Source: JBAXGE01 sp044344145 (GTDB taxonomy: Bacteria > Planctomycetota > Phycisphaerae > WQYP01). From it: a stretch of DNA of 15,172 nucleotides. The stretch lies in contig JBIJDM010000042.1 of the NCBI GenBank assembly GCA_044344145.1, positions 1 to 15,172 on the forward strand, written 5' to 3'. How positions within the stretch are numbered: position 1 is the stretch's first letter; every line of letters starts with the position of its first letter. Shown in pieces: positions 1-7,721 of this stretch. The notes under the pieces were generated by a model that was given only the letters and a program-made list of their open reading frames with translations, had not been told where the DNA came from and made no database searches. The translations under genes were made by a program, and so were the position numbers.

Positions 1-1
1 A

Positions 2-490
2 CGCACCAAGCTGCTGGCCGACAAGCAGCAGGTACCCCCGGCCGAAGAAATCTTCGTCGAAATGCCCAAGGGCCTGAAGATGACGCTGCATGATGGCCGT
101 ACCGGCGAAGCCTTCGAACAGAAGGTCACCGTGGGCTACATGTATATGCTGAAGCTTCACCATCTGGTGGACGAAAAGATTCATGCCCGCAGCACCGGCC
201 CATACTCGCTGATCACGCAGCAACCCCTCGGCGGCAAGGCCCGCACCGGTGGCCAGCGTTTCGGCGAAATGGAAGTCTGGGCCCTCGAGGCCTATGGCGC
301 CGGTTACATCCTGCAGGAGTTGCTCACCGTTAAGAGCGACGACGTGGAAGGTCGTACCAAGATCTACGAAAGTATGGTCAAGGGCACCAACATCCTCGAA
401 GCCGGCACCCCCGTCAGCTTCGACGTGTTGTGCAACGAAATCCGCGGCTTGGGTCTGAATATCGTACTGGAAAAGAAAAAGTCGCTCTAA
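2..490 (+). CDS. rpoB: DNA-directed RNA polymerase subunit beta, C-terminal part (partial at left edge)
   Basis: The reading frame is open from base 2 to the TAA at 488-490, so only the last ~162 residues of the beta subunit are present. They contain the highly conserved C-terminal part: the VGYMYMLKLHHLVDEKIHAR block, then LITQQPLGGKA and GGQRFGEMEVWALEAYGA, and the ending EIRGLGLNI. In the family this region helps form the active-centre cleft and contacts beta' and the DNA. Beta is one of the two large catalytic subunits of cytoplasmic RNA polymerase. The gene is followed by rpoC 62 nt downstream on the same strand, the usual rpoBC order, with no terminator visible between them, so the two are probably co-transcribed. 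Identification is secure; the start lies outside the window. Confidence 0.98.
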   Translation, partial: RTKLLADKQQVPPAEEIFVEMPKGLKMTLHDGRTGEAFEQKVTVGYMYMLKLHHLVDEKIHARSTGPYSLITQQPLGGKARTGGQRFGEMEVWALEAYGAGYILQELLTVKSDDVEGRTKIYESMVKGTNILEAGTPVSFDVLCNEIRGLGLNIVLEKKKSL

Positions 491-552
491 TCCGGCGGCT
501 TGTGCATCGAAACTGAAGTATTAGAATTGCTCACGGTCAGGAGTTAAAGCCA

Positions 553-3500
553 ATGACAGAGGCTGTATACGATCGCGTAAATGATTTCGGCGCCGTTAAA
601 ATCGCCCTTGCCAACCCCAACGACATCCGCTCATGGTCGTTCGGCGAAGTCAAGAAGCCCGAAACCATCAACTACCGCACCTACCGTCCTGAAAAAGACG
701 GCTTGTTCTGCGAACGCATCTTTGGCCCCGAACGGGACTGGGAATGCGCCTGCGGCAAGTACAAGGGCACCAAGTTCAAAGGCATCATCTGCGACCGTTG
801 CGGTGTTAAAGTCACGCACAGCCGCGTGCGCCGCAAACGCATGGGCCACATCAATCTGGCCGCGCCCGTGGTCCACATCTGGTTCTTCAAAGCCACCCCC
901 AGCCGTCTGGGCAACATGCTCGACGTCAAGACCGGCGACCTCGAAAAGGTGGTCTATTATCAGGATTACATCGTCACCGATCCCGGCGACACCCCGCTGA
1001 AGTTCAAGCAGATTCTCACCGAGGACGAATACAACGACGCCTGCGGCAAGTATCCCGACCGTTTCAAGGCCGAGATGGGCGCCGAAGCCATCCGTACCCT
1101 GCTCATGGGTATGGACCTCAAGAAAGAATCGGACACGATCCGTCAGCATATCCTCAACACCAACAGTAAGCAGAAGATCAAGGACCTCACCAAGCGTCTG
1201 AAGATCGTCGAAGCCATCCGCAGCAGCGAAAACAAGTCGGAATGGATGACCTACGAAGTGATTCCGGTCATTCCGCCCGATCTGCGCCCGCTGGTCATGC
1301 TGGAAAGCGGCAACTTTGCCACCAGCGATCTTAACGATCTCTACCGTCGTATCATCAACCGCAACAACCGGCTGCGCAAGCTCGTCGAGCTCAACGCTCC
1401 GGATGTCATCATCCGCAACGAAAAGCGCATGCTCCAGCAGGCCGTGGATGCCCTGTTCGACAACGGCCGCTGCAAGCGTCCGGTGCTCGGTTCCAGCAAC
1501 CGCCCGCTCAAGTCCCTGACCGACATGATCAAGGGCAAGCAGGGCCGGTTCCGCGAAAATCTGCTCGGTAAGCGCGTGGATTATTCCGCCCGTTCGGTCA
1601 TCGTGGTCGGCCCCGAACTGAAGCTCAATCAGTGCGGTCTGCCCAAGAAGATCGCGCTGGAACTCTACCAGCCCTTCATCATCCGCAAACTCAAAGAACA
1701 CGGCTATGCCGATACCATCAAGTCCGCCAAGAAAATGATCGAACGGCGCGACAAGGAAATCTGGGACATTCTGGAAGAAGTCATCAAGGGTCATCCCGTG
1801 ATGCTCAACCGTGCGCCCACGTTGCACCGCATGGGTATCCAGGCTTTTGAACCCGTGCTGGTCGAAGGCAATGCCATCAAGATTCACCCGCTCGTCTGTA
1901 AGGGCTTCAACGCCGACTTCGACGGGGATCAGATGGCCGTGCATTTACCGCTCTCCATCGAAGCCCAGACCGAAGCCCACACCCTGATGTTGTCGCCGCA
2001 CAACATCTTCTCGCCGGCCAGTGGTGCCCCCATCATCGGGCCTTCGCAGGACATCGTGCTGGGTATCTACTACATCACCGCATTGCTCCGCGGCGAAGCC
2101 GGGGATCGTCCCGTCGGCAAGGAATTGGCCTTCCGCAATCTCTCCGAAGCCCTGATGGCCTACCAGAATCAGAAGATTGGTATGCACACCCTGATTCAGG
2201 TCCGGATTGATCGCAACCAGGTCGTCACCGACGAAAAGAAGGGCATCACCGCCGCGCCCGCCAACCTCCGCGTCACCACGACCATCGGCCGGTTGATTTT
2301 CAACGACATCCTGCCCGTGGGCATGCCGTTCTATAACTGCACGCTCTCCAGCAAGGGCGGCAGCCGCGTCATCGCGGACTGCTACCGCATCAAGGGTCGC
2401 CCCTCGACCATTGACCTGCTGGATAACATGAAGCAGCTCGGGTTCAAGTATTCCACCCTGGGTGGCTTGAGCTTCGGTATCGCCGACTTGCGGACCCCCG
2501 CCAAAAAGGCTGAAATCATCGAAAAGGCCCAGAAGAAGGCCGACCGTATCGAACGCAATTTCACCATCGGTGCCACCACCGGCGGCGAACGTTATAACCA
2601 GTTGCTCGACGTCTGGGCCCATGCCCGCGAAGAAGTGACCAAGGAGATGATGGAAGAGTTGCAGCATGACACCCGCGGTCCCGAGGGCGAACCCCTGCCC
2701 ATGAAGGACCCCAAGGGCCGTCCCCATCTCAACCCCGTCTACGTCATGCAGGACTCGGGCGCTCGTGGTAACAAAGATAACTTCCGGCAGTTGGCCGGTA
2801 TGCGTGGGCTCATGGCTCGTCCCTCGGGCGAAATCATGGAAACCCCCATCAAGACCAACTTCCGCGAAGGTCTGAGCGTGCTGGAATACTTCACCTCCAC
2901 GCACGGTGCCCGTAAGGGCTTGGCCGATACCGCCCTCAAGACCGCCGACTCGGGTTACCTGACCCGTAAGCTCGCCGATGTCGCCCAGAACGTGATCATC
3001 TCCATGCACGACTGCGGCACCACCAACGGCATCCCGAAAACCGCGCTCTACAAGGGCGACCAGATTGACGTCCCCCTCAAGGACATGATCATCGGTCGTT
3101 GCTCGGTGGAACGTATCGTCAACCCGATCACCGATGAAGTGATCGTCAACGAAGGCCAGATCATCACCGAAACCATTTCGGAAAAGATCGAAAAACTCGG
3201 CCTCGATACCGTCCGCGTCCGCAGCCCGCTGACCTGCGAAGCCCACAACGGCTTGTGCGCCCGCTGCTACGGTGTGGATTTGTCCACTAACAAGCTGGTC
3301 GAAGAAGGTCTGGCCACCGGCATCATCGCCGCCCAGTCCATCGGTGAACCCGGTACCCAGCTGACCATGCGTACCTTCCACACCGGTGGTTCCGCGACCC
3401 GCGAACTCGGTAAGAATGAAATCATCGCCGGCCAGTCCGGTATCGTCGAATACGGCGATCTCAACGCAGCCGATGTCACCGACAAGGACGGCACCGTCCG

Positions 3501-4881
3501 CACCGTGGTCCTGCGTAAGAATGGCGAAATCATTCTCCGCGATGCCAAGGGGCGTGAACTCGAACGCCAGCGCGTTCCCTACGGGGCCCGTCTAGTGGTC
3601 AAGGACAAGGAATCCGTCCGTGGCGGTCAGCAGCTCTGCACCTGGGATCCCCACTTGACTCCCATGCTCGCCGAAAAGACCGGCCGCGTGAAGTTTGAAG
3701 ACGTGGTCGAAGGCGAAACTGCCCGGCGTGAAAGCGAAGGCGGCACCAGCCGTCTGATCGTCACCGAGCACAAGGGCGAACGCCATCCGCGTCTCTTGAT
3801 CGAAGATGCCAGCGACAGCAAGACCCTCGACTTCCATTACCTGTCCGCCCGGACGCGTATCGAAGTGGACAATGGCCAGATGGTTCAGGCCGGCGAACTC
3901 ATCGCCCGTCTGCCCAAGGAAGCCAAGGGTACCTCGGACATCACCAGCGGTTTGCCCCGCGTGACCGAACTGTTCGAAGCCCGCAAGCCCACCAGCCCTG
4001 CCATCATGGCGGAAATCTCCGGTGTGGTCGAACTCCAAAGCGACAAACGCCGCGGCAAGATGACCATCATCGTCAAGGGCGAAGGCGGGATCGAAAAGGA
4101 ACACCATGCTCCGCAGGACCGCATCATGCGGGTCCATGCCGGCGACCGCGTCGAAGCGGGCGATCCGTTGATCGAAGGCCCGATGGTGCCCCACGACATC
4201 CTCCGGATTCGTGGCGAAGAAGCCTTGCAGGATTATCTGCTGGCGGAAATCCAGAACGTCTATCGCGCCCAGAACCAGAAGATCTCCGATAAGCACATCG
4301 AGATCATCATCAGCACCATGCTCCGCAAGGTGAAGGTCGAAAACCCCGGCGACAGCGAATTCCTCCCCGGCGAAGTCGTGGATAAGTTCCGCTTCCGTCG
4401 TGGCAACGAAGCGCTGGGCCGCAAGGTCAAGATTGATGATCCGGGCTCCACGGGCCTGACCATCGGTGATCTGATCAGCAAGGAAGACCTCCGCGCCATG
4501 AACGAGAGCGTCACCGCCCAGGCCGGTCAACCCGCCAAGGCCAAACGCCCCCGTATGGCCACCGCCAAGACCCTGCTCCTGGGTATCACCAAGGCATCGT
4601 TGCAGTCGGAATCGTTCGTCTCCGCCGCCAGCTTCCAGGAAACCACCAAGATCCTGACCGAAGCCGCCATCGCGGGCAAGATTGACAACCTCCGTGGCCT
4701 CAAGGAAAACGTCATCCTGGGTCACCTGATCCCGGCTGGTACTTCCTTCCGGCCTTACCTCGAAATGCAGCTCACCCACGCCACCCCGGCGGAAGAAGTG
4801 GCTGCCGAGGGCTCTGCTGACGCGGGTGTCGTTGCTGAAGTGGTTTCCGCCACGGAAACCCCGGCCGCCCCGCAGGCCTAA
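553..4881 (+). CDS. rpoC: DNA-directed RNA polymerase subunit beta'
   Basis: Complete 1442-residue beta' subunit, carrying the catalytic centre of RNA polymerase. The ATG follows CAGGAG (539-544). Visible landmarks in order: N-terminal zinc site C65, C67, C80, C83; the KQGRFRENLLGKRVDYSARS block; the catalytic Mg-binding motif NADFDGDQ (residues 453-460, Asp 455, 457, 459); the bridge helix starting near GARGNKDNFRQLAGMRG (736 on); second zinc site C821, C895, C902, C905; and the trigger loop, whose first half is AQSIGEPGTQLTMRTFHTGG (927-946) and whose second half resumes near GLPRVTELFEARKP (1133 on). The ~185 residues between the halves match in place and size the E. coli SI3 insertion. 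The last ~35 residues are an Ala/Val/Pro/Glu-rich tail, probably disordered. All catalytic residues are intact. It follows rpoB and ends before a strong terminator. Confidence 0.99.
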   Translation: MTEAVYDRVNDFGAVKIALANPNDIRSWSFGEVKKPETINYRTYRPEKDGLFCERIFGPERDWECACGKYKGTKFKGIICDRCGVKVTHSRVRRKRMGHINLAAPVVHIWFFKATPSRLGNMLDVKTGDLEKVVYYQDYIVTDPGDTPLKFKQILTEDEYNDACGKYPDRFKAEMGAEAIRTLLMGMDLKKESDTIRQHILNTNSKQKIKDLTKRLKIVEAIRSSENKSEWMTYEVIPVIPPDLRPLVMLESGNFATSDLNDLYRRIINRNNRLRKLVELNAPDVIIRNEKRMLQQAVDALFDNGRCKRPVLGSSNRPLKSLTDMIKGKQGRFRENLLGKRVDYSARSVIVVGPELKLNQCGLPKKIALELYQPFIIRKLKEHGYADTIKSAKKMIERRDKEIWDILEEVIKGHPVMLNRAPTLHRMGIQAFEPVLVEGNAIKIHPLVCKGFNADFDGDQMAVHLPLSIEAQTEAHTLMLSPHNIFSPASGAPIIGPSQDIVLGIYYITALLRGEAGDRPVGKELAFRNLSEALMAYQNQKIGMHTLIQVRIDRNQVVTDEKKGITAAPANLRVTTTIGRLIFNDILPVGMPFYNCTLSSKGGSRVIADCYRIKGRPSTIDLLDNMKQLGFKYSTLGGLSFGIADLRTPAKKAEIIEKAQKKADRIERNFTIGATTGGERYNQLLDVWAHAREEVTKEMMEELQHDTRGPEGEPLPMKDPKGRPHLNPVYVMQDSGARGNKDNFRQLAGMRGLMARPSGEIMETPIKTNFREGLSVLEYFTSTHGARKGLADTALKTADSGYLTRKLADVAQNVIISMHDCGTTNGIPKTALYKGDQIDVPLKDMIIGRCSVERIVNPITDEVIVNEGQIITETISEKIEKLGLDTVRVRSPLTCEAHNGLCARCYGVDLSTNKLVEEGLATGIIAAQSIGEPGTQLTMRTFHTGGSATRELGKNEIIAGQSGIVEYGDLNAADVTDKDGTVRTVVLRKNGEIILRDAKGRELERQRVPYGARLVVKDKESVRGGQQLCTWDPHLTPMLAEKTGRVKFEDVVEGETARRESEGGTSRLIVTEHKGERHPRLLIEDASDSKTLDFHYLSARTRIEVDNGQMVQAGELIARLPKEAKGTSDITSGLPRVTELFEARKPTSPAIMAEISGVVELQSDKRRGKMTIIVKGEGGIEKEHHAPQDRIMRVHAGDRVEAGDPLIEGPMVPHDILRIRGEEALQDYLLAEIQNVYRAQNQKISDKHIEIIISTMLRKVKVENPGDSEFLPGEVVDKFRFRRGNEALGRKVKIDDPGSTGLTIGDLISKEDLRAMNESVTAQAGQPAKAKRPRMATAKTLLLGITKASLQSESFVSAASFQETTKILTEAAIAGKIDNLRGLKENVILGHLIPAGTSFRPYLEMQLTHATPAEEVAAEGSADAGVVAEVVSATETPAAPQA

Positions 4882-4910
4882 GCCGCTGCAGTTCATATCC
4901 CAAACGCACA

Positions 4911-4938
4911 AGGGCACCCACTCGGGTGCCCTTTTTTT
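4911..4938 (+). terminator. Intrinsic terminator of the rpoBC transcript
   Basis: A perfect 9-bp stem (AGGGCACCC at 4911-4919 with GGGTGCCCT ending at 4932) closes an ACTC loop and runs into seven T residues at 4932-4938. It starts 30 nt after the rpoC stop. On the minus strand the hairpin is not followed by a T-run, so it should mainly stop rpoBC reading into the convergent DUF1802 gene. Confidence 0.95.
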
Positions 4939-4971
4939 ATTCGTGTTGTCCGAAGCGTTTAATAGTGGGCA

Positions 4972-5535
4972 TCACCCAAACGCCTGATCAATCCGGGTCC
5001 GCAGGGTGTGTAGTTGTTCGTCATGAACGATGGGCTTGCTGCCGGTGATATCCAGTGGCGTTTCCAGTGGGACCCAACTCTTGCAGCCCGCGTAGGCTGG
5101 GGTGTTGGCCAATTCCACCGGCCGGACCAGTTCATAGGTCCGCAGCAAGACCAGATACAACGGCTTTTCCGGGCGATACGAAAAACGCATATCCAGCAGC
5201 GGGGCAGCCCAGATGTGCAGATCCTCGAGGCGTTCCATGCGGGCGCGGTCGGGGACGGCCCAGATCGCTTCTGCCTGCGCCCAGGCCCGCAGAGTGATCC
5301 GCGCGGGCTCCTGACTCTGGGTGGTGACCTGATCCTGCCAGGCGGGCTTTACCTGCTGGGGTGATTGGTGCAGCAACGTGGGGAACAGCGCAAAGCTTTC
5401 ATGCTCCAGCTCAAACTCCCCGGCGGATTCCAGAATGCCCCCTTTGCGCAGGATGACAAATTGCTGCCCCTGTAACAGGGCTTGAATCACCAGATGCCAT
5501 TCTTTCAGGGCGTACGACAGGGGAGTGGTGGGCAC
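4972..5535 (-). CDS. DUF1802 family protein
   Basis: A 187-residue soluble protein of unknown function. Its opening, with ALKEWHLVIQALLQGQQFVI and then LRKGGILE near residues 30-37, followed by a stretch with F-ELEHESFALFPTLLHQ, is what I recognise as the DUF1802 signature. No signal peptide or membrane segment is visible, so it is probably cytoplasmic. The start is GTG, supported by AGGA about 8 nt upstream; no in-frame ATG fits the conserved N-terminus better. It begins 14 nt after the stop of the anti-sigma-like gene, so it is probably the last gene of the sigma-factor operon, and may be either a partner or a target of that regulator. It faces rpoC tail to tail. The family call is from remembered sequence pattern; biochemical role unknown. 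Confidence 0.82.
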   Translation of the reverse strand: MPTTPLSYALKEWHLVIQALLQGQQFVILRKGGILESAGEFELEHESFALFPTLLHQSPQQVKPAWQDQVTTQSQEPARITLRAWAQAEAIWAVPDRARMERLEDLHIWAAPLLDMRFSYRPEKPLYLVLLRTYELVRPVELANTPAYAGCKSWVPLETPLDITGSKPIVHDEQLHTLRTRIDQAFG

Positions 5536-5549
5536 GGCGGTTCCTGATA

Positions 5550-6515
5550 TTAAGGGGATACAAAGATGTCTGCGGGCAGTGTCACCGTTTCGTAACCCGC
5601 ATAGGTGGCTTGATTATGGCCGCGAATGGTCCAGATATTATCGTTATTGGGGCCGATATCGGGGGTCTTCACCCAGCGTACCTGACCATCGCTGCTGAGT
5701 ACATTCTGGCCCCAACGGGCATGATTCAAACTATTGTCGCTGCTGCCACCGACGGTGGTCAGGTTCTCAAACAGAGGGTTGCGGTCCGCCATGATGATGG
5801 CATCGGCCCGGCCGTTCCATACGGGTTTCTGCACGCCACGCATATTGATATAGCTATACCCGCGTCCGGCATCCAGCAGGTCTTTGTGGCCGTTGACTTG
5901 GACAATTTGCCCGTCGGAAATACTGCGCGAAGGACAGATCAGCTTGGCCAGCAATTCCGGCCGGGTTTGCAGCATGGGGGCCAGATTGGCGGAGTTGGAC
6001 TCGCCCGCCAGCACATATTGCCCATCCGCCCCGCGCCAGGAGGTTTCGGCTTTGGTCGGTAGCGCTGGCAGTTGCCCTGTATTGTTGGCGGCGTAGTCGG
6101 CGAAGCCCTGACCAATACTGGCCAGATTGGCCGCACACGCGCTGCGCTGGGCCGTGGCCCGTGCCGTGCGCAGGCCCGGAATCAGCAGTACGATAGTCAC
6201 ACAAGCGGCGGTACCCAAAGCCAGATATTCCACCCAGTGTTTCCGCCACAGGCTTGGGACGCCGGGGGGCGTGGGGGACGGGGTGTTCATGGGAATGGGG
6301 GCTTCTGCCAAGGTCGCCAGAAGACGGTCCAGTGTGCCTTCCGGCGGCTGGGGAGCGGGGGTTTGCCGGATCAGTTTGACCAGTGCCGTGGCCGCGTGGG
6401 CCTGCGCCTGGTCAGGTCCGTCGGGGCGGATGACTCCGGCCAGCGCATCCTCCACCGCATCCGCGGCGGCGGGGGTTAGCTGGTAACTCTGATTTGGGTC
6501 GTATGCGGCTTTCAT
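5550..6515 (-). CDS. Single-pass membrane protein, probable anti-sigma factor with pseudopilin-like C-terminal domain
   Basis: A 321-residue protein starting at an ATG that overlaps the sigma-factor stop (ATGA at 6515-6512), so translation is probably coupled. Residues 1-93 are an Ala/Pro-rich, helix-forming cytoplasmic part ending in a proline linker. Residues ~95-114 form one transmembrane helix preceded by W-RKHW, which suggests an N-in, C-out topology. Directly after it, an ARATAQRSACAANLASIGQ stretch resembles the segment following the N-terminal helix of planctomycete DUF1559/pseudopilin-like proteins. Near the C-terminus, H265 followed ten residues later by DG (276-277) and QVRW resembles their H-x9-DG motif with one extra residue. 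C127 and C194 could form an external disulfide. No HxxxCxxC zinc anti-sigma motif is present. The anti-sigma role is inferred from gene order and topology; family membership needs a profile search. Confidence 0.72.
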   Translation of the reverse strand: MKAAYDPNQSYQLTPAAADAVEDALAGVIRPDGPDQAQAHAATALVKLIRQTPAPQPPEGTLDRLLATLAEAPIPMNTPSPTPPGVPSLWRKHWVEYLALGTAACVTIVLLIPGLRTARATAQRSACAANLASIGQGFADYAANNTGQLPALPTKAETSWRGADGQYVLAGESNSANLAPMLQTRPELLAKLICPSRSISDGQIVQVNGHKDLLDAGRGYSYINMRGVQKPVWNGRADAIIMADRNPLFENLTTVGGSSDNSLNHARWGQNVLSSDGQVRWVKTPDIGPNNDNIWTIRGHNQATYAGYETVTLPADIFVSP

Positions 6516-7141
6516 ACGCTGCCATCCTGTTTCTCTTGCGTGGCCCACAGCTTGGCGAAATTCGCCAGCGCGGCATGCACGCGACTTTTAACGGTGCCAA
6601 TCGGTATTCCGAGCATCTCCGCGATGTCCTTATAGGGTATCTGCTGATACACCGCGAGATGGATAATTTCACGCTGCGTCGGCGGTAACGTCGTCAAGAT
6701 ATGCTGCACCCGTTGCACACGTTCCTGCGTCATCAAACCGGCATCCGGGCTGGGCAAGCCCGCGTCCATCAAATCCATAAACTCGGTCGGCCCATCCTGG
6801 GCGGGGGTTGCGTCCAAAGACTGGGCCGGCCTCCGTTGGCCCGCCCGCAGGAAATCCCGAGCCTTGTTCGCGGCGATGGCATACAGCCACGGCTTGAACC
6901 GGCGTAGGGGATCGAAGCTGCGGGCGTTGCGATGTACCAGCAGGAACGTCTCCTGCAGCACATCCTCGGCCGTTGCGTCATCGTTCACAAACCGCCTGAT
7001 AAAGGCGAATATCTCGCGATAGTACCGCCGGGTCAGTTCCTGGAACGCCCCGTTATCGCCCTGGGCATAGCGTTCCAGCAGCCGTTCGTCGCGGTTGCCA
7101 TCGTCTGAAGATGATACGTACGTGGGGGCCATCGGGTTCAC
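6512..7141 (-). CDS. RNA polymerase sigma factor, ECF (sigma-70 family)
   Basis: A 209-residue two-domain sigma factor. Region 2 spans about residues 19-100, with AEDVLQETFLLVH (58-70) for core binding and RFKPWLYAIAANKARDFLR (81-99) for -10 recognition. A ~50-residue Pro/Asp-rich linker follows. Region 4 spans about 151-197 (LPPTQREIIHL, then helix-turn-helix PYKDIAEMLGIPIGTVKSRV) and would bind the -35 element. Regions 1.1 and 3 are absent, as usual for ECF factors. Two starts are possible: GTG at 7141 or ATG at 7132 (three codons later); neither has a clear Shine-Dalgarno, and the choice does not touch the domains. The stop overlaps the ATG of the membrane anti-sigma-like gene, typical of sigma/anti-sigma pairs. 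It diverges from tadA across ~55 nt. Its regulon cannot be read from this window. Confidence 0.95.
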   Translation of the reverse strand: MNPMAPTYVSSSDDGNRDERLLERYAQGDNGAFQELTRRYYREIFAFIRRFVNDDATAEDVLQETFLLVHRNARSFDPLRRFKPWLYAIAANKARDFLRAGQRRPAQSLDATPAQDGPTEFMDLMDAGLPSPDAGLMTQERVQRVQHILTTLPPTQREIIHLAVYQQIPYKDIAEMLGIPIGTVKSRVHAALANFAKLWATQEKQDGSV

Positions 7142-7160
7142 TGCGAAACTTTATCGGACA

Positions 7161-7189
7161 CTGTTACCGGACGCGGGTGGGGGTATAAT
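7161..7189 (+). promoter_or_regulatory. Probable sigma-70 promoter of tadA-radA (leaderless start)
   Basis: A perfect TATAAT lies at 7184-7189, with a weak -35 candidate CTGTTA at 7161-7166 (17-nt spacing, 3 of 6 matches). Only seven bases separate the -10 box from the tadA ATG at 7197, so transcription would start at or next to the start codon. No Shine-Dalgarno is present. The box sits in the gap shared with the divergent sigma-factor gene. Confidence 0.5.
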
Positions 7190-7196
7190 CCCGCCC

Positions 7197-7721
7197 ATGG
7201 ATGCACACTGGGACACATTATTCATGGCCGAAGCCTTAGAGCAAGCCCGGCAGGCAGCCGAGGTGGGAGAAATCCCCGTGGGGGCGCTGGTGGTACACTT
7301 CCCACCCGGCGAAGCGCCCAAAGTCATCGGCCGGGGCTTTAATCTCCGCGAAGCCGATAATGATCCTTCCGCACATGCGGAAATTGTAGCTCTGCGCGCC
7401 GCCGGTGTCGCGTTGGGCAGTTGGCGATTATTGGACTGTTGTCTGTATGTGACGTTGGAACCCTGTCCGATGTGTGCCGGGGCATTGGTTAATGCCCGGC
7501 TGCCCCGGCTGGTTTATGGCTGCGCTGACCCCAAGGCCGGAGCGGTACGGACCTTGTATCGGCTATGCGAAGATGAGCGATTGAATCATCGGGTGCAGGT
7601 GGTGGAGGGGGTTATGGCCGAAGCGTGTGCCCAGATTTTGCGGGAATTCTTTGCCCAGCGCCGGCAGGCGAATAAACGCCCGCCGACGGGCCCTTGTGAG
7701 GGATGTCATGGCGAAGCCTAA
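7197..7721 (+). CDS. tadA: tRNA-specific adenosine deaminase (A34 to inosine)
   Basis: A 174-residue zinc-dependent deaminase that converts A34 of tRNA-Arg(ACG) to inosine, widening wobble decoding. The cytidine/deoxycytidylate deaminase fold is shown by GEIPVGALVV (residues 24-33), the zinc ligand and proton shuttle pair H60-A-E62, and P89-C90-P-M-C93 supplying two cysteine ligands. The segment NARLPRLVYGCADPKAGAV fits the TadA branch rather than cytidine or guanine deaminases. The open frame continues upstream, but the ATG at 7197 places MDAHWDTLFMAEALEQA against the usual N-terminus; an internal ATG at 7224 would trim the first helix. No Shine-Dalgarno precedes 7197. The Arg/Pro/Cys-containing tail beyond ~residue 155 overlaps the start of radA by 14 nt. 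Family identity is secure. Confidence 0.95.
   Translation: MDAHWDTLFMAEALEQARQAAEVGEIPVGALVVHFPPGEAPKVIGRGFNLREADNDPSAHAEIVALRAAGVALGSWRLLDCCLYVTLEPCPMCAGALVNARLPRLVYGCADPKAGAVRTLYRLCEDERLNHRVQVVEGVMAEACAQILREFFAQRRQANKRPPTGPCEGCHGEA

Noticed and set aside
631..1944. Long minus-strand open frame of 437 codons inside rpoC
   Set aside because: It is antisense to conserved rpoC sequence and its product is a codon-bias artefact. The same applies to the frames at 1945-3381 and 3592-4917.
6542..7200. ECF-type autoregulatory promoter (GGAAC-like -35 with a GTC-like -10) for the sigma operon
   Set aside because: A GGTAAC-like element exists upstream on the minus strand, but no -10 at the normal spacing supports it.
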